This document shows, piece after piece, positions 9,809-22,812 of a stretch of DNA of 64,000 bases. Source of the DNA: Phymorhynchus buccinoides (taxonomy: Eukaryota; Mollusca; Gastropoda; Neogastropoda; Raphitomidae); the NCBI GenBank assembly GCA_017654935.2, contig CM065713.1:15772447-15836446 (forward strand), read 5' to 3'. The stretch's first letter is position 1. Every line of letters starts with the position of its first letter. The notes below the pieces were generated by a model, which did no database searches, had not been told where the DNA came from, and saw only the letters and a program-made list of their open reading frames with translations. The translations under genes and the position numbers were made by a program.

Positions 9809-11593
9809 CTAATAAACAAGATTGTCTAGTAGGAGCTTGTGATAAGATTTTCGAAAGGAAAAGACGCTAGTTCTATTTTTTAGATAATCAGGGAGGTCGT
9901 TCCACAGTTTACCACCAGAGAATGTAAGGGATGATTTATATAGATCTGTTCTGGGGCGGGGCATTGTTAATTTGGTTTTGCTTCGAATTGTATGGACTTT
10001 AAATTTAGTAATAAGATATTTTGGTGCTAGCTTATTTATGATCTTGTACATAAGGGTACCTTTATTTAGTAGGCATTTCAAATCAAATGGTAGAATGTTA
10101 AGTTCTTTATAGTCATTGGTTTCTAGGGATGACGATTTAAGGAGTATGAGTTTAAGAGAGCGTTTATATAGTCTTTCAACATGTTTGAGTGTGTTTTTAC
10201 TAGCTGAATCCCAACATGTTGATGCATAATCAATATCAGGTTGGATATAGGCATAGAAAAAAAGTCTACGAGTATGTTGATCTAAAAAGTGTTTAATTCT
10301 ATTGAGCTGAAATACTTTTTTTGAAATTTTCTTGGACAGAATGTCCATGTGTTTTGACCAGGATAAGTTGTCAATGTATACGCCGAGTAATTTGTGTGAA
10401 GTAACTTCTTCTAGAGGCTTTTCATAGATAGTCGGTGTTCTTAATTGATTTTTAAAGTTTTGCCTCTTTTGTCTTGTTGTGATTAACATGAATTTAGACT
10501 TTTTGGGGTGTAAGGCCATATGATTTTGCTCTGCCCAGTCAACTAGATTATTAATGTCACTCTGCAATCCAGAACAGATTGAATCAGCATTTTTGCCATT
10601 TTTATACACTGTGGTGTCGTCTGCAAAAAGCTCACACGATGAAGTAAGATGAAGGGGGAGGTCATTTATATAAACGGTGAAGAGTATAGGTCCTAAGACT
10701 GAGCCTTGGGGAACTCCATAATTGACTGATTGAAATGAAGATGTAATAGTGTCTTTTGAGACGGTTTGTCGTCTGTCAGATAGAAAGGACGAAACGAGGG
10801 CGATATAATCTTGAGTTAAACCATACAATGATAGTTTTTTCAATAGAAGGCCATGATCAATAACATCAAAGGCCTTAGCAAAGTCGACGAGAATGGCACC
10901 GGTGAGAAGGTCATTGTTAATATTGGAATGCCACTGTTCGATTAGATTAGTGAGTACTGTTTGGCAGGAATGGTTTTCTCTAAAGCCACTTTGGTTACAA
11001 TGGAAAAGATCATGTGTGGTAAAGTATGTTTGAAGGTTACGTTTTAAATGCTTTTCTAGAGGTTTGGAGAGGTTAGACAAGATAGAGATAGGTCGGTAGT
11101 TTGACGGATCTTGGGGGTCACCAGATTTATATAGTGGTATCACCTTGGCATCTTTAAATAATTGGGGATAACAGCATTTCTCAATACAAAGGTTATAAAT
11201 ATAGGTAAGACAGTCAGTGATAATAGGCGCAGATAGCTTTAATATATAGTTATCAATATGATCTAAACCGCAACATTTAGAATGCTTGAGTTGAATTAAT
11301 TCTTGGTATACCTCATGTACAGCCATAAACTGGAAACTGAGTTTAGGACCTAATTTTTTGGAGTCACAGTACTCTTTCAGTAACAATATATCGTTAGAGC
11401 CAGTTCGATCGGCTAGTATCGTTTTATCAGCTATGGTACAGAAATGATTGTTGAGTTCTTCAACAGATAGATCGTTTGACAAGGGCGTACTGTGTGTTGA
11501 AGATTTGCAGGATAATTGGTTAATTGCTTTCCAGATAGATTTTGAGTCTTTTTTAGATTGAATAAGATCGCCAAAGTACTTTTTTTTGGGCAA
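9809..11593 (-). pseudogene. LINE reverse transcriptase
   Basis: The frame of about 594 residues contains the RT blocks in order: NYRPISILS (~167), SGFRENHSC (~203), VDFAKAFDVIDH (~236) with the first catalytic Asp, GVPQGSVLGPILF (~294), and FADDTT (~324) with the catalytic Asp pair. A C-terminal thumb and WNDLP-type end follow. The palm is uninterrupted, so decay is slight. It is out of frame by one base with the endonuclease at an A8 run (11580-11587 on the minus strand). One extra A explains the break, so the element is inactive as assembled unless this is a sequencing error. Confidence 0.92.
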
Positions 11594-12540
11594 CTCGCTT
11601 CATGTTTGTTATTTTGTTTCGCTGCTTTTTAAAAGCTACATCCTTACCAGTTGTTTGTACTAAACTTTCACGAGTCTTTATTTCCGCATTTATATTATCG
11701 TTTAACCATGGGGGTTTACCTTCAGGCTTGACACGTTTGGTTATAAAAGGGGCATGTTTATCGTATATTGGGATGAAGGTATTATACCACTTTTCAAGGG
11801 CTTTATTTGGATCATTGTACTGAAAAACAATAGAAAAGTCGGCCATACATAAATCATATAAGAATTGCTCAGGGTTAAAGGATTTATAGCTACGAAATGC
11901 TACACATCTATGAGAACATTTGGGGATTCTGATGCCTTTTTTTGACCACGTTAAGCATATGGGGAAGTGATCGCTTAACCCGAAGACAGGAACAGACGTT
12001 TCAACTATGTGACCAGGATTGGTGACGTATATATGGTCAATGAGTGTTTGGGTCTGTAGTGTTATTCTTGTGGGGTTATTAAGTAATTGAGACATATTAT
12101 AAGATTCATAGAGACGTTTCCAGTTATCATGGATTTTAAGAAGATCAATATTCAAATCACCTAGCAATATGATGTCGGTATAGGATAAGGAAACATTGTC
12201 CATCATAGATGAAAATCGGTTAAACCACTCCACACGTTCATCGGGATTTCTATATAAAAATCCCACAATAATTGGTGTGTGGCCCTTTAAGCGAATTTCA
12301 ATCCAAATACCTTCTATGTTGTACTTATCGAAGTCATGTACCTGTCTATAGTTCACTGACTGGTGAATGTATGCAACCATGCCTGTGTGTAGCTTACTTG
12401 AAGCATCTTTTCTAATAACATTGTACCCTGGTACAGAAATTAGATTGTCAGACACAACATCAAATAACCTAGACTCGGCAAAGGCAAAACAATGAAAACA
12501 AGTATTAGAATTTGACAAGACAGAAGGCACATCAGACATT
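11580..12540 (-). pseudogene. LINE apurinic-like endonuclease domain, N-terminally truncated
   Basis: Translation shows the ESRLFD start-like block, VPGYNVIRKD, GMVAYIH, GFLYRNPDE, LLGDLNIDLL (with the Asn of the GDLN motif), IDHIYVT and the C-terminal LSDHFPI (catalytic Asp-His). These are the hallmark motifs of non-LTR endonucleases that nick target DNA. The N-terminal catalytic Asn block is missing because the insertion starts inside the domain. The frame upstream of about 12540 is read-through into minisatellite, not protein. Confidence 0.88.
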
Positions 12541-12548
12541 TTGTTTAA

Positions 12549-13075
12549 GAGACAGAGAGAGGGAGATATGTATAGTAGGTGAAGACAGAGAGATATATAG
12601 GATAGAGACAGAGAGAGGGAGATATGCATAGTAGGTGAAAAGACAGAGGAGAAGCAAAAGAGATATATAGGATAGAGACAGAGAGAGGGATATATGCATA
12701 GTAGGTGAAAAGACAGAGGAGAAGTAGGAGAGATATATAGGATAGAGACAGAGAGAGGGATATATGCATAGTAGGTGAAAAGACAGAGGAGAAGTAGGAG
12801 AGATATATAGGATAGAGACAGAGAGAGGGAGATATGTATAGTAGGTGAAAAGACAGAGGAGAAGTAGGAGAGATATATAGGATAGAGACAGAGAGAGGGA
12901 GATATGTATAGTAGGTGAAAAGACAGAGGAGAAGTAGGAGAGATATATAGGATAGAGACAGAGATGGAGATATGTATAGTAGGTGAAAAGACAGAGGAGA
13001 AGCAGGAGAGATAGGATAGAGACAGATAGAAGAGAGAGATATAATAGGTGAAAAGACAGAGAGGAGAACTAGAAC
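12549..13075 (+). repeat. ~70-bp minisatellite, right arm (about 8 units)
   Basis: Same unit as 7790-9265, resuming at AGACAGAGAGAGGGAGATAT immediately after the LINE. Confidence 0.95.
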
Positions 13076-13604
13076 CATTATTATTTTATGTGATAAATAG
13101 GTCAACTACTATTTAAAATATTGATATTTAAGTGCTCAATCTACTCGGAAAGAACCAAGAAATAGAACGGGAGAGTGTAAATCTATATATTTGCCAAGAA
13201 GTCGATGTACAAAGCCTCGCCACTTAGTTTCGTATTTTTCAAAATGTCGGACGATATAAACAACCACCCATGTCAACAAAATAAACAAAAATAATTATTA
13301 TTTTAAATGTCACCGACTTAGTGATGAATCCTCTGTTCTTCCTGCATGCCACAAGACGCTTCTGAATATATTCAGGGGCGAATCTTTCCCAAACAGCAAA
13401 CAATTCGAATGAGGAAAGAGTATTTATTTCATGGGTGAGGTATTTTATGCAACACAGGGCGTGTAATCATGAGTGCGAGTTAGACCGTCAACACGGGGAA
13501 TAGTATGTAAATTAGACTAAACTCCCCAAACGGATTGGCTGTTTAGCTTAGTTTTCATACTATCCTAATCCCAGTTTTGACTGTCTAAGACGCACTCATG
13601 ACTA

Positions 13605-13818
13605 GGGGAAGACGGGGTAAAAAGCGCATGGGCGGGTAAGAAGCCCACCCCAATTATCTCATGCCATGAAGCAAATTTCAGTCTCATTTTGCCCATGAGA
13701 CGAGCGTTAATGTCTAGCATTCGTCTCATGGGCAAATTTGACTGAAATTTTCTTTATTTCATGAGATGATTGGGGTGGGCTTCTTACCCGCCCATGCGCT
13801 CTTTACCCCGTCTTCCCC
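13605..13818. mobile_element. 214-bp palindromic MITE with TA target sites (copy 1)
   Basis: The element begins GGGGAAGACGGGGTAAAAAG and ends with its reverse complement (one base differs). Inverted repeats extend almost to the centre (about 95 bases each). TA flanks both sides (13603-13604, 13819-13820), consistent with a Tc1/mariner-type TA target. The other copy is at 22599-22812. Confidence 0.9.
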
Positions 13819-13897
13819 TACAGTTCAGGGCCAGGGCTACCCCTACCGTAGTCTCAAATCAGTTGCGGATGATGATGATGATGATGCTGATGACAAT

Positions 13898-14112
13898 GAC
13901 ATGGGTGCTCCTGGAAATGTTCAATAATCCTGCAAGGCAGGGGTCCAGGGGCCGCCCAGTTAACAACTTGACTTAAACAATCCTAAAAATATAAAAACGT
14001 TTACAAATAGGACATTTGTTGCTTCTCAAATTCTCAAAATCCGGCGACGCCGGCTCCAGATAAAAAAAACAATCCTGCATTTCAGGACACCGTGGCAGCT
14101 GATGGTGATGAT
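13898..14112 (+). repeat. Interspersed repeat with GGGGTCCAGGGGCCGCCCAG motif
   Basis: ATGGGTGCTCCTG, then AATCCTGCAAGGCAGGGGTC, TCTCAAATTCTCAAAATCC and GGCGACGCCGGCT recur in the same order at 56919-57260. Class not determined. Confidence 0.75.
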
Positions 14113-14272
14113 TGAGACCTACAAATTGTTAGCTGGAATCACGTGTGCGTCTATTTGGTTTTCGTGTTCTCCCGGCTTGAAGCATGGCATGTATTATATA
14201 CATAAATAACAGATAATAGTTGTTGTTGTTTTAAAGGTGGGGTGGGTGTTGGAACAGGAAAGAAGAAGACCA

Positions 14273-14422
14273 GGGCCTGTATTATTCGATAGCATGAGAC
14301 TTAGCATCATGCTAACTTAGAAGCTCTTCCAAAAGTCCTATTAAATCCTATAGGACATTGGAAGAGCTTCTAAGTTAGCATCATGCTAAGTCTCATGCTA
14401 TCTCAACGTGAATACAGGCCCA
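14273..14422. mobile_element. 150-bp palindromic MITE
   Basis: GGGCCTGTATTATTCGATAG at the left is matched by the reverse complement of the right end (CGTGAATACAGGCCC). The inner arms CATGAGACTTAGCATCATGC are near perfect. A possible CCAG/CAGG flank duplication is weak. Confidence 0.8.
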
Positions 14423-14659
14423 GGTTATATCGTACATAAACATCTTTCCGTTTGGTGGTCGGTTATTACAAAAGGTGCAGAAACGGTTGGGTTGGGGGGG
14501 GGTTTCAGAAAGAAAGTTTTGTATAAAAGTTTAATGTGATTCTCGTTCCATATGATCACGTGTGTAAGCACTCACATCTAACCTAAAACACCCTACCACC
14601 ACCCCTTTCAACCCGACCTCACCCCATCCCACCCCTCCCCCATTCTAGATGTTCTTGCC

Positions 14660-14898
14660 GTAACCCGTTCACCACTAATGTCGCATTTTTAGCACCACAA
14701 TGGTGACCCATGTCACTAAAAGGCATCAAATCAGGGCCTGTTATCCAAAGACCCTATTTTCTTAAATTTGGGAGGTAAGGATAGGCCTATGCATGTCACA
14801 GAGGAATTCCCAATATTGCAGGGTTTTGTTTCTCTATCAAGTTAAATTTAATGGGTTTTCAGCTTTGGGTGAAAAATGGCTGGCGGCGAAAGGGTTAA
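14660..14898. mobile_element. piggyBac-like MITE, CCCTTTCACTGCC family (mutated left end)
   Basis: The left end reads GTAACCCGTTCACCACTAAT and the right end GGCGGCGAAAGGGTTAA. The body (AAAAGGCATCAAATCAGGGC) matches copies at 49103, 60846 and 61056. TTAA is intact on the right only. Confidence 0.8.
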
Positions 14899-15171
14899 CT
14901 CCTAATTCTGGGTGCTTTGTTTCGACAGTGAATAGCGTGAGTGTGGTGCGGTGTATCAGCGAGGTTGGTTTGATTTAGTTTGTTGGTTCATTCTTCGTTT
15001 GTTTGGGTTTGTGGTGTTTTTTCGCTGAAGCAATAACGGTGCAGAATACAGCCTCCAATTTTAGCGATGGAGTCTTGCACGTACGTCTTACGAAAAGCGT
15101 GTTTTCGTGTGTGGTTTATTTTTTTACTCGGTATGTTGTTGTTGTTGAGCAAAACTAGTATATTTCTTTGA

Positions 15172-16845
15172 CAGGGGGTGGGGAGAGGGGGTGGATGTCA
15201 CAGGGGGTGGGGAGAGGGGGTGGATGTCACAGGGGGTGGATGTTACAGGGGTGGATGTCACAGGGGGGGGGAGAGGGGGTGGATGTCACAGGGGGTGGGG
15301 AGAGGGGGTGGATGTCACAGGGGGTGGGGAGAGGGGGTGGATGTCACAGGGGTGGATGTCACAGGGGGTGGGGAGAGGGGGTGGATGTCACAGGGGGTGG
15401 GGAGAGGGGGTGGATGTCACAGGGGGTGGGGAGAGGGGGTGGATGTCACAGGGGGTGGGGGAGAGGGGGTGGATGTCACAGGGGGTGGGGAGAGGGGGTG
15501 GATGTCAGAGGGGGTGGATGTCACAGGGGGTGGGGAGAGGGGGTGGATGTCACAGGGGGTGGATGTCACAGGGGGTGGGGAGAGGGGGTGGATGTCACAG
15601 GGGGTGGATGTCACAGGGGGTGGGGAGAGGGGTGGATGTCACAGGGGGTGGGGAGAGGGGGTGGATGTCACAGGGGGTGGGGAAGGGGGTGGATGTCACA
15701 GGGGGGTGGATGTCACAGGGGTGGGGAGAGGGGGTGGATGTCACAGGGGGTGGGGAGAGGGGTGGATGTCACAGGGGGTGGGGAGAGGGGGTGGATGTCA
15801 CAGGGGGTGGGGAGAGGGGGGTGGATGTCACAGGGGGTGGGGAGAGGGGGGGTGGATGTCACAGGGGGTGGGGAGAGGGGGTGGATGTCACAGGGGGTGG
15901 GGAGAGGGGGGTGGATGTCACAGGGGGTGGGGAGAGGGGGTGGATGTCACAGGGGGTGGGGAGAGGGGGGGGGATGTCACAGGGGGTGGGGAGAGGGGGG
16001 TGGATGTCACAGGGGGTGGGGAGAGGGGGTGGATGTCACAGGGGGTCAGGGGGGTGGATGTCACAGGGGGTAGAGGGGGTGGATGTCACAGGGGGTGGGG
16101 AGAGGGGGGTGGATGTCACAGGGGGTGGGGAGAGGGGGTGGATGTCACAGGGGGTGGGGAGAGGGGGTGGATGTCACAGGGGGTGGGGAGAGGGGGTGGA
16201 TGTCACAGGGGGTGGGGAGAGGGGGGTGGATGTCACAGGGGGTGGGGAGAGGGGGTGGATGTCACAGGGGGTGGGGAGAGGGGGTGGATGTCACAGGGGG
16301 TGGGGAGAGGGGGTGGATGTCACAGGGGGTGGGGAGAGGGGGGGTGGATGTCACAGGGGGTGGGAGAGAGGGGGGTGGATGTCACAGGGGGTGGGGAGAG
16401 GGGGTGGATGTCACAGGGGGTGGGGAGAGGGGGTGGATGTCACAGAGGGTGGGGAGAGGGGGTGGATGTCACAGGGGGTGGGGAGAGGGGGTGGATGTCA
16501 CAGGGGGTGGGGAGAGGGGGTGGATGTCACAGGGGGTGGGGAGAGGGGGTGGATGTCACAGGGGGGTGGGAGAGAGGGGGTGGATGTCACAGGGGGTGGG
16601 GAGAGGGGGTGGATGTCACAGGGGGTGGGGAGAGGGGGTGGATGTCACAGGGGGTGGGGAGAGGGGGTGGATGTCACAGGGGGTGTGGGGAGAGGGGGTG
16701 GATGTCACAGGGGGTGGGGAGAGGGGGTGGATGTCACAGGGGGTGGGGAGAGGGGGTGGATGTCACAGGGGGGGGGGAGAGGGGTGGATGTCACAGGGGG
16801 TGGATGTCACAGGGGGTGGGGAGAGGGGGTGGATGTCACAGAGAA
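15172..16845 (+). repeat. G-rich 28-bp minisatellite, about 55-60 units
   Basis: The unit is GTGGGGAGAGGGGGTGGATG plus TCACAGGG. Occasional deletions, insertions of G, and shortened units (GTGGATGTCACAGGGG) occur. All three forward frames stay open because the unit lacks stops, so the long Gly-rich open frames are not genes. The strand asymmetry and G-runs predict G-quadruplex formation. Confidence 0.97.
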
Positions 16846-16970
16846 ACCAGCTAGATGCGTGCTAGATTATTAAGTAGAATTATGGTTTGGGTTCATTCCT
16901 TTGATATTTTCTGTGTATCATTGTATGTCCTCCCTCCTATCCCCTAATTTCTCCCCTGTCCTCCCTCCAC

Positions 16971-17125
<155 letters not shown>

Positions 17126-17690
17126 AGCGAGAGTCAAAACAACTTGTCAAACTTTGACATCATCAAAGCGTTCCGGACTCCTAATGAATTTCCCAAAAAC
17201 AAGTTGTGCGACTCAAAGGGCGACTCACTTGTCTGCTACACACACGCAAAAACAATAATAGGTTGCATAGGTTACCCGAAAAGACAAACACTGCGGGCAA
17301 AACATACGCAGCTCTTTGAGAAAGGTGGTAACGAATAGCGCTTTGCTGCCCACTTTCTAACAAATTACGCTCTATGAAGCCAACGCACGCAACTAGCTAT
17401 CCTTCGAAATGTCCCTTTTCCTGCTCCTTAAACGGGTTTCTTTGTTAGAGGATGTTTTTAATGCTGTTTTCTTTCCCTTAAAAACAAAGGTCTTGGTAAC
17501 TTTGACCTTTACAGGGAGCAAGGAGGCTGAAATGGAGACAAATCATAGAAAAACAGAAGCCCATTACAGGTTTCGCCCACGTCAAACGGGGTCTAAATTT
17601 TGAATTGGCTGTAACAGCTAACCCGTTGTTTTTGTTCTTTGTAGGCTTCCTCCAGTTCTGTAAGACCGTGAGTGCATTAGAACTGGGACA

Positions 17691-18450
<760 letters not shown>

Positions 18451-18523
18451 ATCAGTTTGCACATCCTCGATGTTGATCACGGCACCACTGAACCGATCAC
18501 AATGAAACTGGGCAGAACTGACC

Positions 18524-18526
<3 letters not shown>

Positions 18527-18554
<28 letters not shown>

Positions 18555-18600
18555 ATCAATCAATCAATCAATCAATCTGTTTATTGTCCCCAGAAGGAAA
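18527..18600 (-). mobile_element. LINE 3' end with (ATTG)n tail
   Basis: A CAAT tandem is followed by CTGTTTATTGTCCCCAGAAG, a form typical of a retroposon 3' end in minus orientation. No coding part is attached. Confidence 0.5.
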
Positions 18601-19424
18601 TGCCCATGTCGACTCCCGTGACGTCAGTTCACCCAACTGGTGCAGGTCGAACAACCCATTCTTTGTGTTGTTGCCGGGGGGGCTGCATATGTGATAGCAA
18701 GGGTACATTTTGACCAATTGTGATGCAGCACAGGAAAACCAGGCTAATGTCGTAAATGATCACTTTTGACTTATTCATATTTTCAGAACGGTCAGAGACA
18801 ACAGATTAACAGGCAAAAAACAGAATTCATCTATCTCTAATAGTTTATTTTTAACAATTTTTCAATCAATCACATCTCTCTCTCTTTCTCTCTTTCTTTC
18901 TCTCTCTTGTGGCTGGCCGACTTTAGCTGGGTATTCGCGTACTGCATCACAATTGTATCTATAACTTACTTGAGCAAAGATACTTTCCGACTCCGGGTTG
19001 TTCGTGTTAGTTCTGGTTCCTAAAAGGAGCCATAAGGGCAATTTTTCGAAAAGCTCACTGCTTGTCTTCCTCAACCCAAACTGGCTGGTAGTTGTGGGGG
19101 AATTGGTTTTTCGACAAGCTCACTGCTTGTCTTCCTCAACCCATACTGGCTGGCTGTTGGTTTTGTCCACTGAGTGGTTTTCATTTGCAGTGTGATTGAT
19201 GTTCAGTAGAGAATTGTAAATGGGGGGGTAAGTCAACTTGCTTGTTATACCAATGGTTTTTTGTTAAGTGCACAAAGTGCATTAGCACAGGAGACCTCGA
19301 GTGTTTGGTTGTCTCATCCCGGAAAAGACTAACAGTTCAACCCATGTCAGATCTAATGAAAAGCGAGCAGAAGAAAAAACGCCTCTCTACTGTGCGACCA
19401 GGGAAACGAACCCGGATTTGCCGT

Positions 19425-19664
19425 TTAACCCCTTGACTGCCGTATAACGTATCACGTACTGGACTTGATGACATCACTGATGACGTCATCAGATGAAGAG
19501 GAATAACTCTGATATGCTGGATTTTTCTCTATCACAGTCAAGAGAGTTATATCCCCAGACCATTTTGCCAGATTGGCTCTATCAGTTGTCTTTTTTTCAT
19601 AGTCATAATTTGTGCAATTATTTTTTTCTTTAATTTTCTCTGGCAGTCAATTCCAAGGGGTTAA
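19425..19664. mobile_element. piggyBac-like MITE, CCCCTT family
   Basis: TTAACCCCTTGACTGCCG on the left and GGCAGTCAATTCCAAGGGGTTAA-type end on the right. The TTAA flanks (19425-19428, 19661-19664) are intact. Relatives are at 48885-49106 and 57902-58137. Confidence 0.8.
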
Positions 19665-19734
19665 TTACGAAGCGAATGCGTTAACCTCCGAGCCACCTAG
19701 GTTTACACACTCATTGGGAGTACGTTTGCCGAAG

Positions 19735-20125
19735 GTTCGGGGAGCTATTGTTTTTGTCTGGTCCGTCCGTCCGTCCGTCCGGTGTCCGGCGTGCCTCCGT
19801 CCGTCCGGCTATTCGTCCGTTTTTCTCAAAAACTATTCAGTGTATCATCATCAAATTTGGTATACTAGTTTGCCAAGATGCAAGCTATCCACTGATGTAT
19901 TTAGTTTTACATTAAGGTCAAGGTCGCGCCAGTTACGGGGTTCAAACCCCGAAACACATAATCGCTAATATCTCGCGAAGTTTTGCATGTATTTCAATGC
20001 AGTTTTTTTTCTCACATTTCTTGATTAATGGTCTATAATACAGTTGTCATGAATTTTTCTTTGCGCGCGTGTGCGCATGATCGCGCGCGCTCAAATCACG
20101 GGTCCGAACCCCAAGGCTATATATA
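19735..20125 (+). repeat. Interspersed repeat with (GTCC)n and AAGGTCAAGGTCGCGCCAGT
   Basis: GTCCGTCCGTCCGTCC, then TCAAAAACTATTCAGTGTAT, TTAAGGTCAAGGTC, GCTAATATCTCGCGAAGTTT and a GCGCGCGTGTGCGCATG tract. The same parts occur inverted at 30560-31075, so this is a dispersed element. Class not determined. Confidence 0.75.
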
Positions 20126-20739
20126 CAAAACTAATCAGTTACGTGCTGTTTTGATGTAGTTACGTGCTGTTTTGATGCGTTTTTATGTATGTGTACAGCC
20201 GACACATTCCAATTTCGGAGTAGCTCGGCGATGCTGCGAGGGGACTTTGCAGCCGCTCGGCGTTGCACTTGTTTAAAGTTAGTTTCCTCTACAGACCCCT
20301 CCCGTTTGATGACTCGGACTAGGTCTTTTGAGGTTCCCTGTATCGTGTAGCAGGGGAAACAACTTCTGTTTAGAAGAGAAACTGTCAAAGAAAAACAGGC
20401 TTCCAGAGGCAACCTAGCACCACTTGTAAAGAAAGAAGAGAGATAGAGGGGGGGGGGGGGGAGAGAAAGGGGGAAGAAGAGAGTCAGACAGAGGGAGGGA
20501 GAGACAGAGGGAGAGAGAAGAGAAGGGGAAAGAGAGAGACACACAGACACAGAAAGATAGAGAGGCAGAGGTGATGGAAGGCGAGCTGCTATATTGCATG
20601 TATACCATATTTAAAATTTAAAACAAAGGACTAGGTCAGTACAGATCATATCATCTGGAGAGAGCGGGGGGGGGGGGGGGGGGGAGAGAGAGCTGCATAT
20701 AAAGTCCTGCTTTGTGGTTATCCCCCACGCCACATCCAC

Positions 20740-20885
20740 AGTACATATCTATATTGTTAAAAACTCGGGACTTTACTGGTGTTGCACTGCCTCCGGGCAT
20801 TGCAGCCAGTATTGTTCCCACCATCTTTGTATTTACAAATGTCCCATATGTGTCTATGACCGAGACGACGTAAAACACCATTTTT
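20740..20885 (+). repeat. ~140-bp dispersed repeat (copy 1 of 2)
   Basis: TGGTGTTGCACTGCCTCCGG, then TGTTCCCACCATCTTTGTAT and AATGTCCCATATGTGTCTAT. The second copy is at 28445-28590. Confidence 0.75.
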
Positions 20886-21419
20886 CATTCATTCCCCCAC
20901 GCCACACCCAACCCAACCTTACGTTTTTCTTCAGGCCACCGGTTTTGCCTTTGAAGTTTAATGGGGTTGTTGTTGTTTTTTGGGGGGACACAAAAAAAGG
21001 AGAGAAAAAAACCCCACGTAGGCTATTGTTGTAACTTGGCGTTGAAAGTGTTAGAATAATTCTACTCTTTTGTCCTTCTTCTTTGTAGTGAAGAGAGCCC
21101 TGTGTGCCCCGCGTGTGTGTGTGTGAGTGTGTGCGTGTGTGTGTGTGTGTGAATGTGCACGCACATGTATGCTTGTGTGCTAGCGCGCGTGTTCGCACGC
21201 AAGCATGTTTACTTTCTTCTTTGTGGTAAACCTTTTTTTTTTTTTACAAAGTGTATCAGTTAAGGCTTTCACCAGTTATTTACAACGTGTGTTCTTTGGA
21301 AGAGATCCTCCAAGTCTGAAAGGTGTGTTCTTTCAAATGTCGGTCAACGCAGTGCTATTTATAAAGTCTTTGCAAGATGTGTCATTTTCATTGTCAATTA
21401 CCGCATAGTGTTGTTGTTT

Positions 21420-21852
21420 TTCAAAAGATGGAGCAGTAGGTGGATGCCTCGTGCCTCCGCCCCCTCCACGAGTCTCTCCCTGTGCAGATACTGGGGGGTC
21501 TTTCGTGAAAATAGTTCCCCCACCTTCTTGAAGTTCTGTGCTTGTAACTTCCTCTAATCTGCCACTCTCTTTGACTCTGCCTTTTCCCTTTGCTTTCTAT
21601 CATCTTCTATCTTTCTGACTTATTGGTCCATTCTCCTGCCTTTAAAAAAAAAAAATCTTCCAAATAATTGTTCGGTAAAGGTAAAGATCTGCCACCCCCC
21701 ATGCATTTCTGGTTAATTCTATTTTTCACATCTTGACCTTTACCAATTGTTCTCCTTTCAGCTCCTCCAAAATCAGAATGTGTCGGCTGTACGCTGTACT
21801 ACCTTACCCATTATGGCCATATGGCCTGGGAACGCAGAAGAAGAAAAATATA
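21420..21852 (+). mobile_element. (GAA)n-tailed SINE-like retroposon
   Basis: The body has GGATGCCTCGTGCCTCC, AACTTCCTCTAATCTGCCAC and TGACTTATTGGTCCATTCTC. The 3' part has ATGGCCATATGGCCTGGGAA and CGCAGAAGAAGAAAAA. Antisense copies of the same body occur at 53150-53572 and, with a different 3' module, at 47430-47750 and 58848-59215. An internal segment (21655-21740) is shared with none of the others. Confidence 0.75.
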
Positions 21853-22598
21853 AGAAAAATCTGCACACAAGGTGCGTCATTTTAAGTGTCAATTACCTTT
21901 TATATATAACAAAAGGCAAAGCCTTCAAGGCTCACTCGCTTGTTTTTAGGATATATCTAAATGCCAGATTGTTCAATTTCAAATACACCCCAAAGGTGAA
22001 GGCCAAAATGGGTACAATTTCTATACTGGACACATCAGCTTGATGTGAACCGATATATCACCCTACAAAATTTCAAACGATTCTGTGCAGCAGTTCATGT
22101 GATATGGTGATACACCAACATGCCAACTTTGGGGACCATAACTGCGAAAATATGAATTATGGCCAAGACAAAAATGACTTGCTAAAGGTCAAGGTTATAT
22201 GTTAATTTTATTATGTAACTCATTTTTATTAAAAGATTGCATAAACGTCTGTGTATGCAAAATTTGAACAAATGTACGCCTTTGTTTTTTCCGAGAAAAA
22301 GCCAACGTTAAAGTTACCACAGATGGACACAGGCTCACACACACAGAAAACCGAACAAGCACACGATAATACAGACTCACTTCATTGACACGAGTGAGCC
22401 AAAAAGCCTTTGCAAAGACGCGTTATTTGCAGTTTCAATTACCCTAAAGTTATTTATAAAAACCCTTTGCAAGGAGAGTCTGGTTATGTTCTGCATTGTT
22501 CGTGGATCATTATTATTTATTTTTTTAACGTTGTTGGTGGTGGTTTAATAGTGGTTTTGTTGTTGTTTTTAACAAAACATTGATTAATTAAGTTGATA

Positions 22599-22812
22599 GG
22601 GGAAGACGGGGTAAAAAGCGCATGGGCGGGTAAGAAGCCCACCCCAATTACCTCATGAAATAAAGAAAATTTCAGTCAAATTTGCCCATGAGACGAATGC
22701 TAGACATTAACGCTCGTCTCATGGGCAAAATGAAACTGAAATTTGCTTCATTTCATGAGATAATTGGGGTGGGCTTCTTACCCGCCCATGCGCTTTTTAC
22801 CCCGTCTTCCCC
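22599..22812. mobile_element. 214-bp palindromic MITE with TA target sites (copy 2, inverted)
   Basis: Same ends as 13605-13818, with TA on both sides. The central loop is the reverse complement of copy 1, so the two insertions have opposite orientation. Confidence 0.9.

Larger units (their letters stand above)
9266..12548 (-). mobile_element. 5'-truncated non-LTR retrotransposon (LINE) inserted in minisatellite
   Basis: A minus-strand element with a 3' tail of GAATAC/ATTCGT hexamers (9270-9297), a 3' UTR containing a long (GA)n run (9661-9740), an RT frame and an endonuclease frame. The 5' end (12548) falls inside the endonuclease coding region, so the copy is truncated. Both flanks are the same ~70-bp array, joining as GGATAG/AGACAG with little or no target duplication visible. 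The clade looks CR1/Jockey-like from its RT motifs. Confidence 0.92.

Noticed and set aside
11553..11593. Programmed frameshift between the LINE endonuclease and RT
   Set aside because: Elements of this type usually encode both in one ORF; an extra A in an A8 run is simpler.
15168..16873. Long Gly-rich open frames over the 28-bp array
   Set aside because: All three frames are open because the repeat lacks stops; there is no splice context or complexity.
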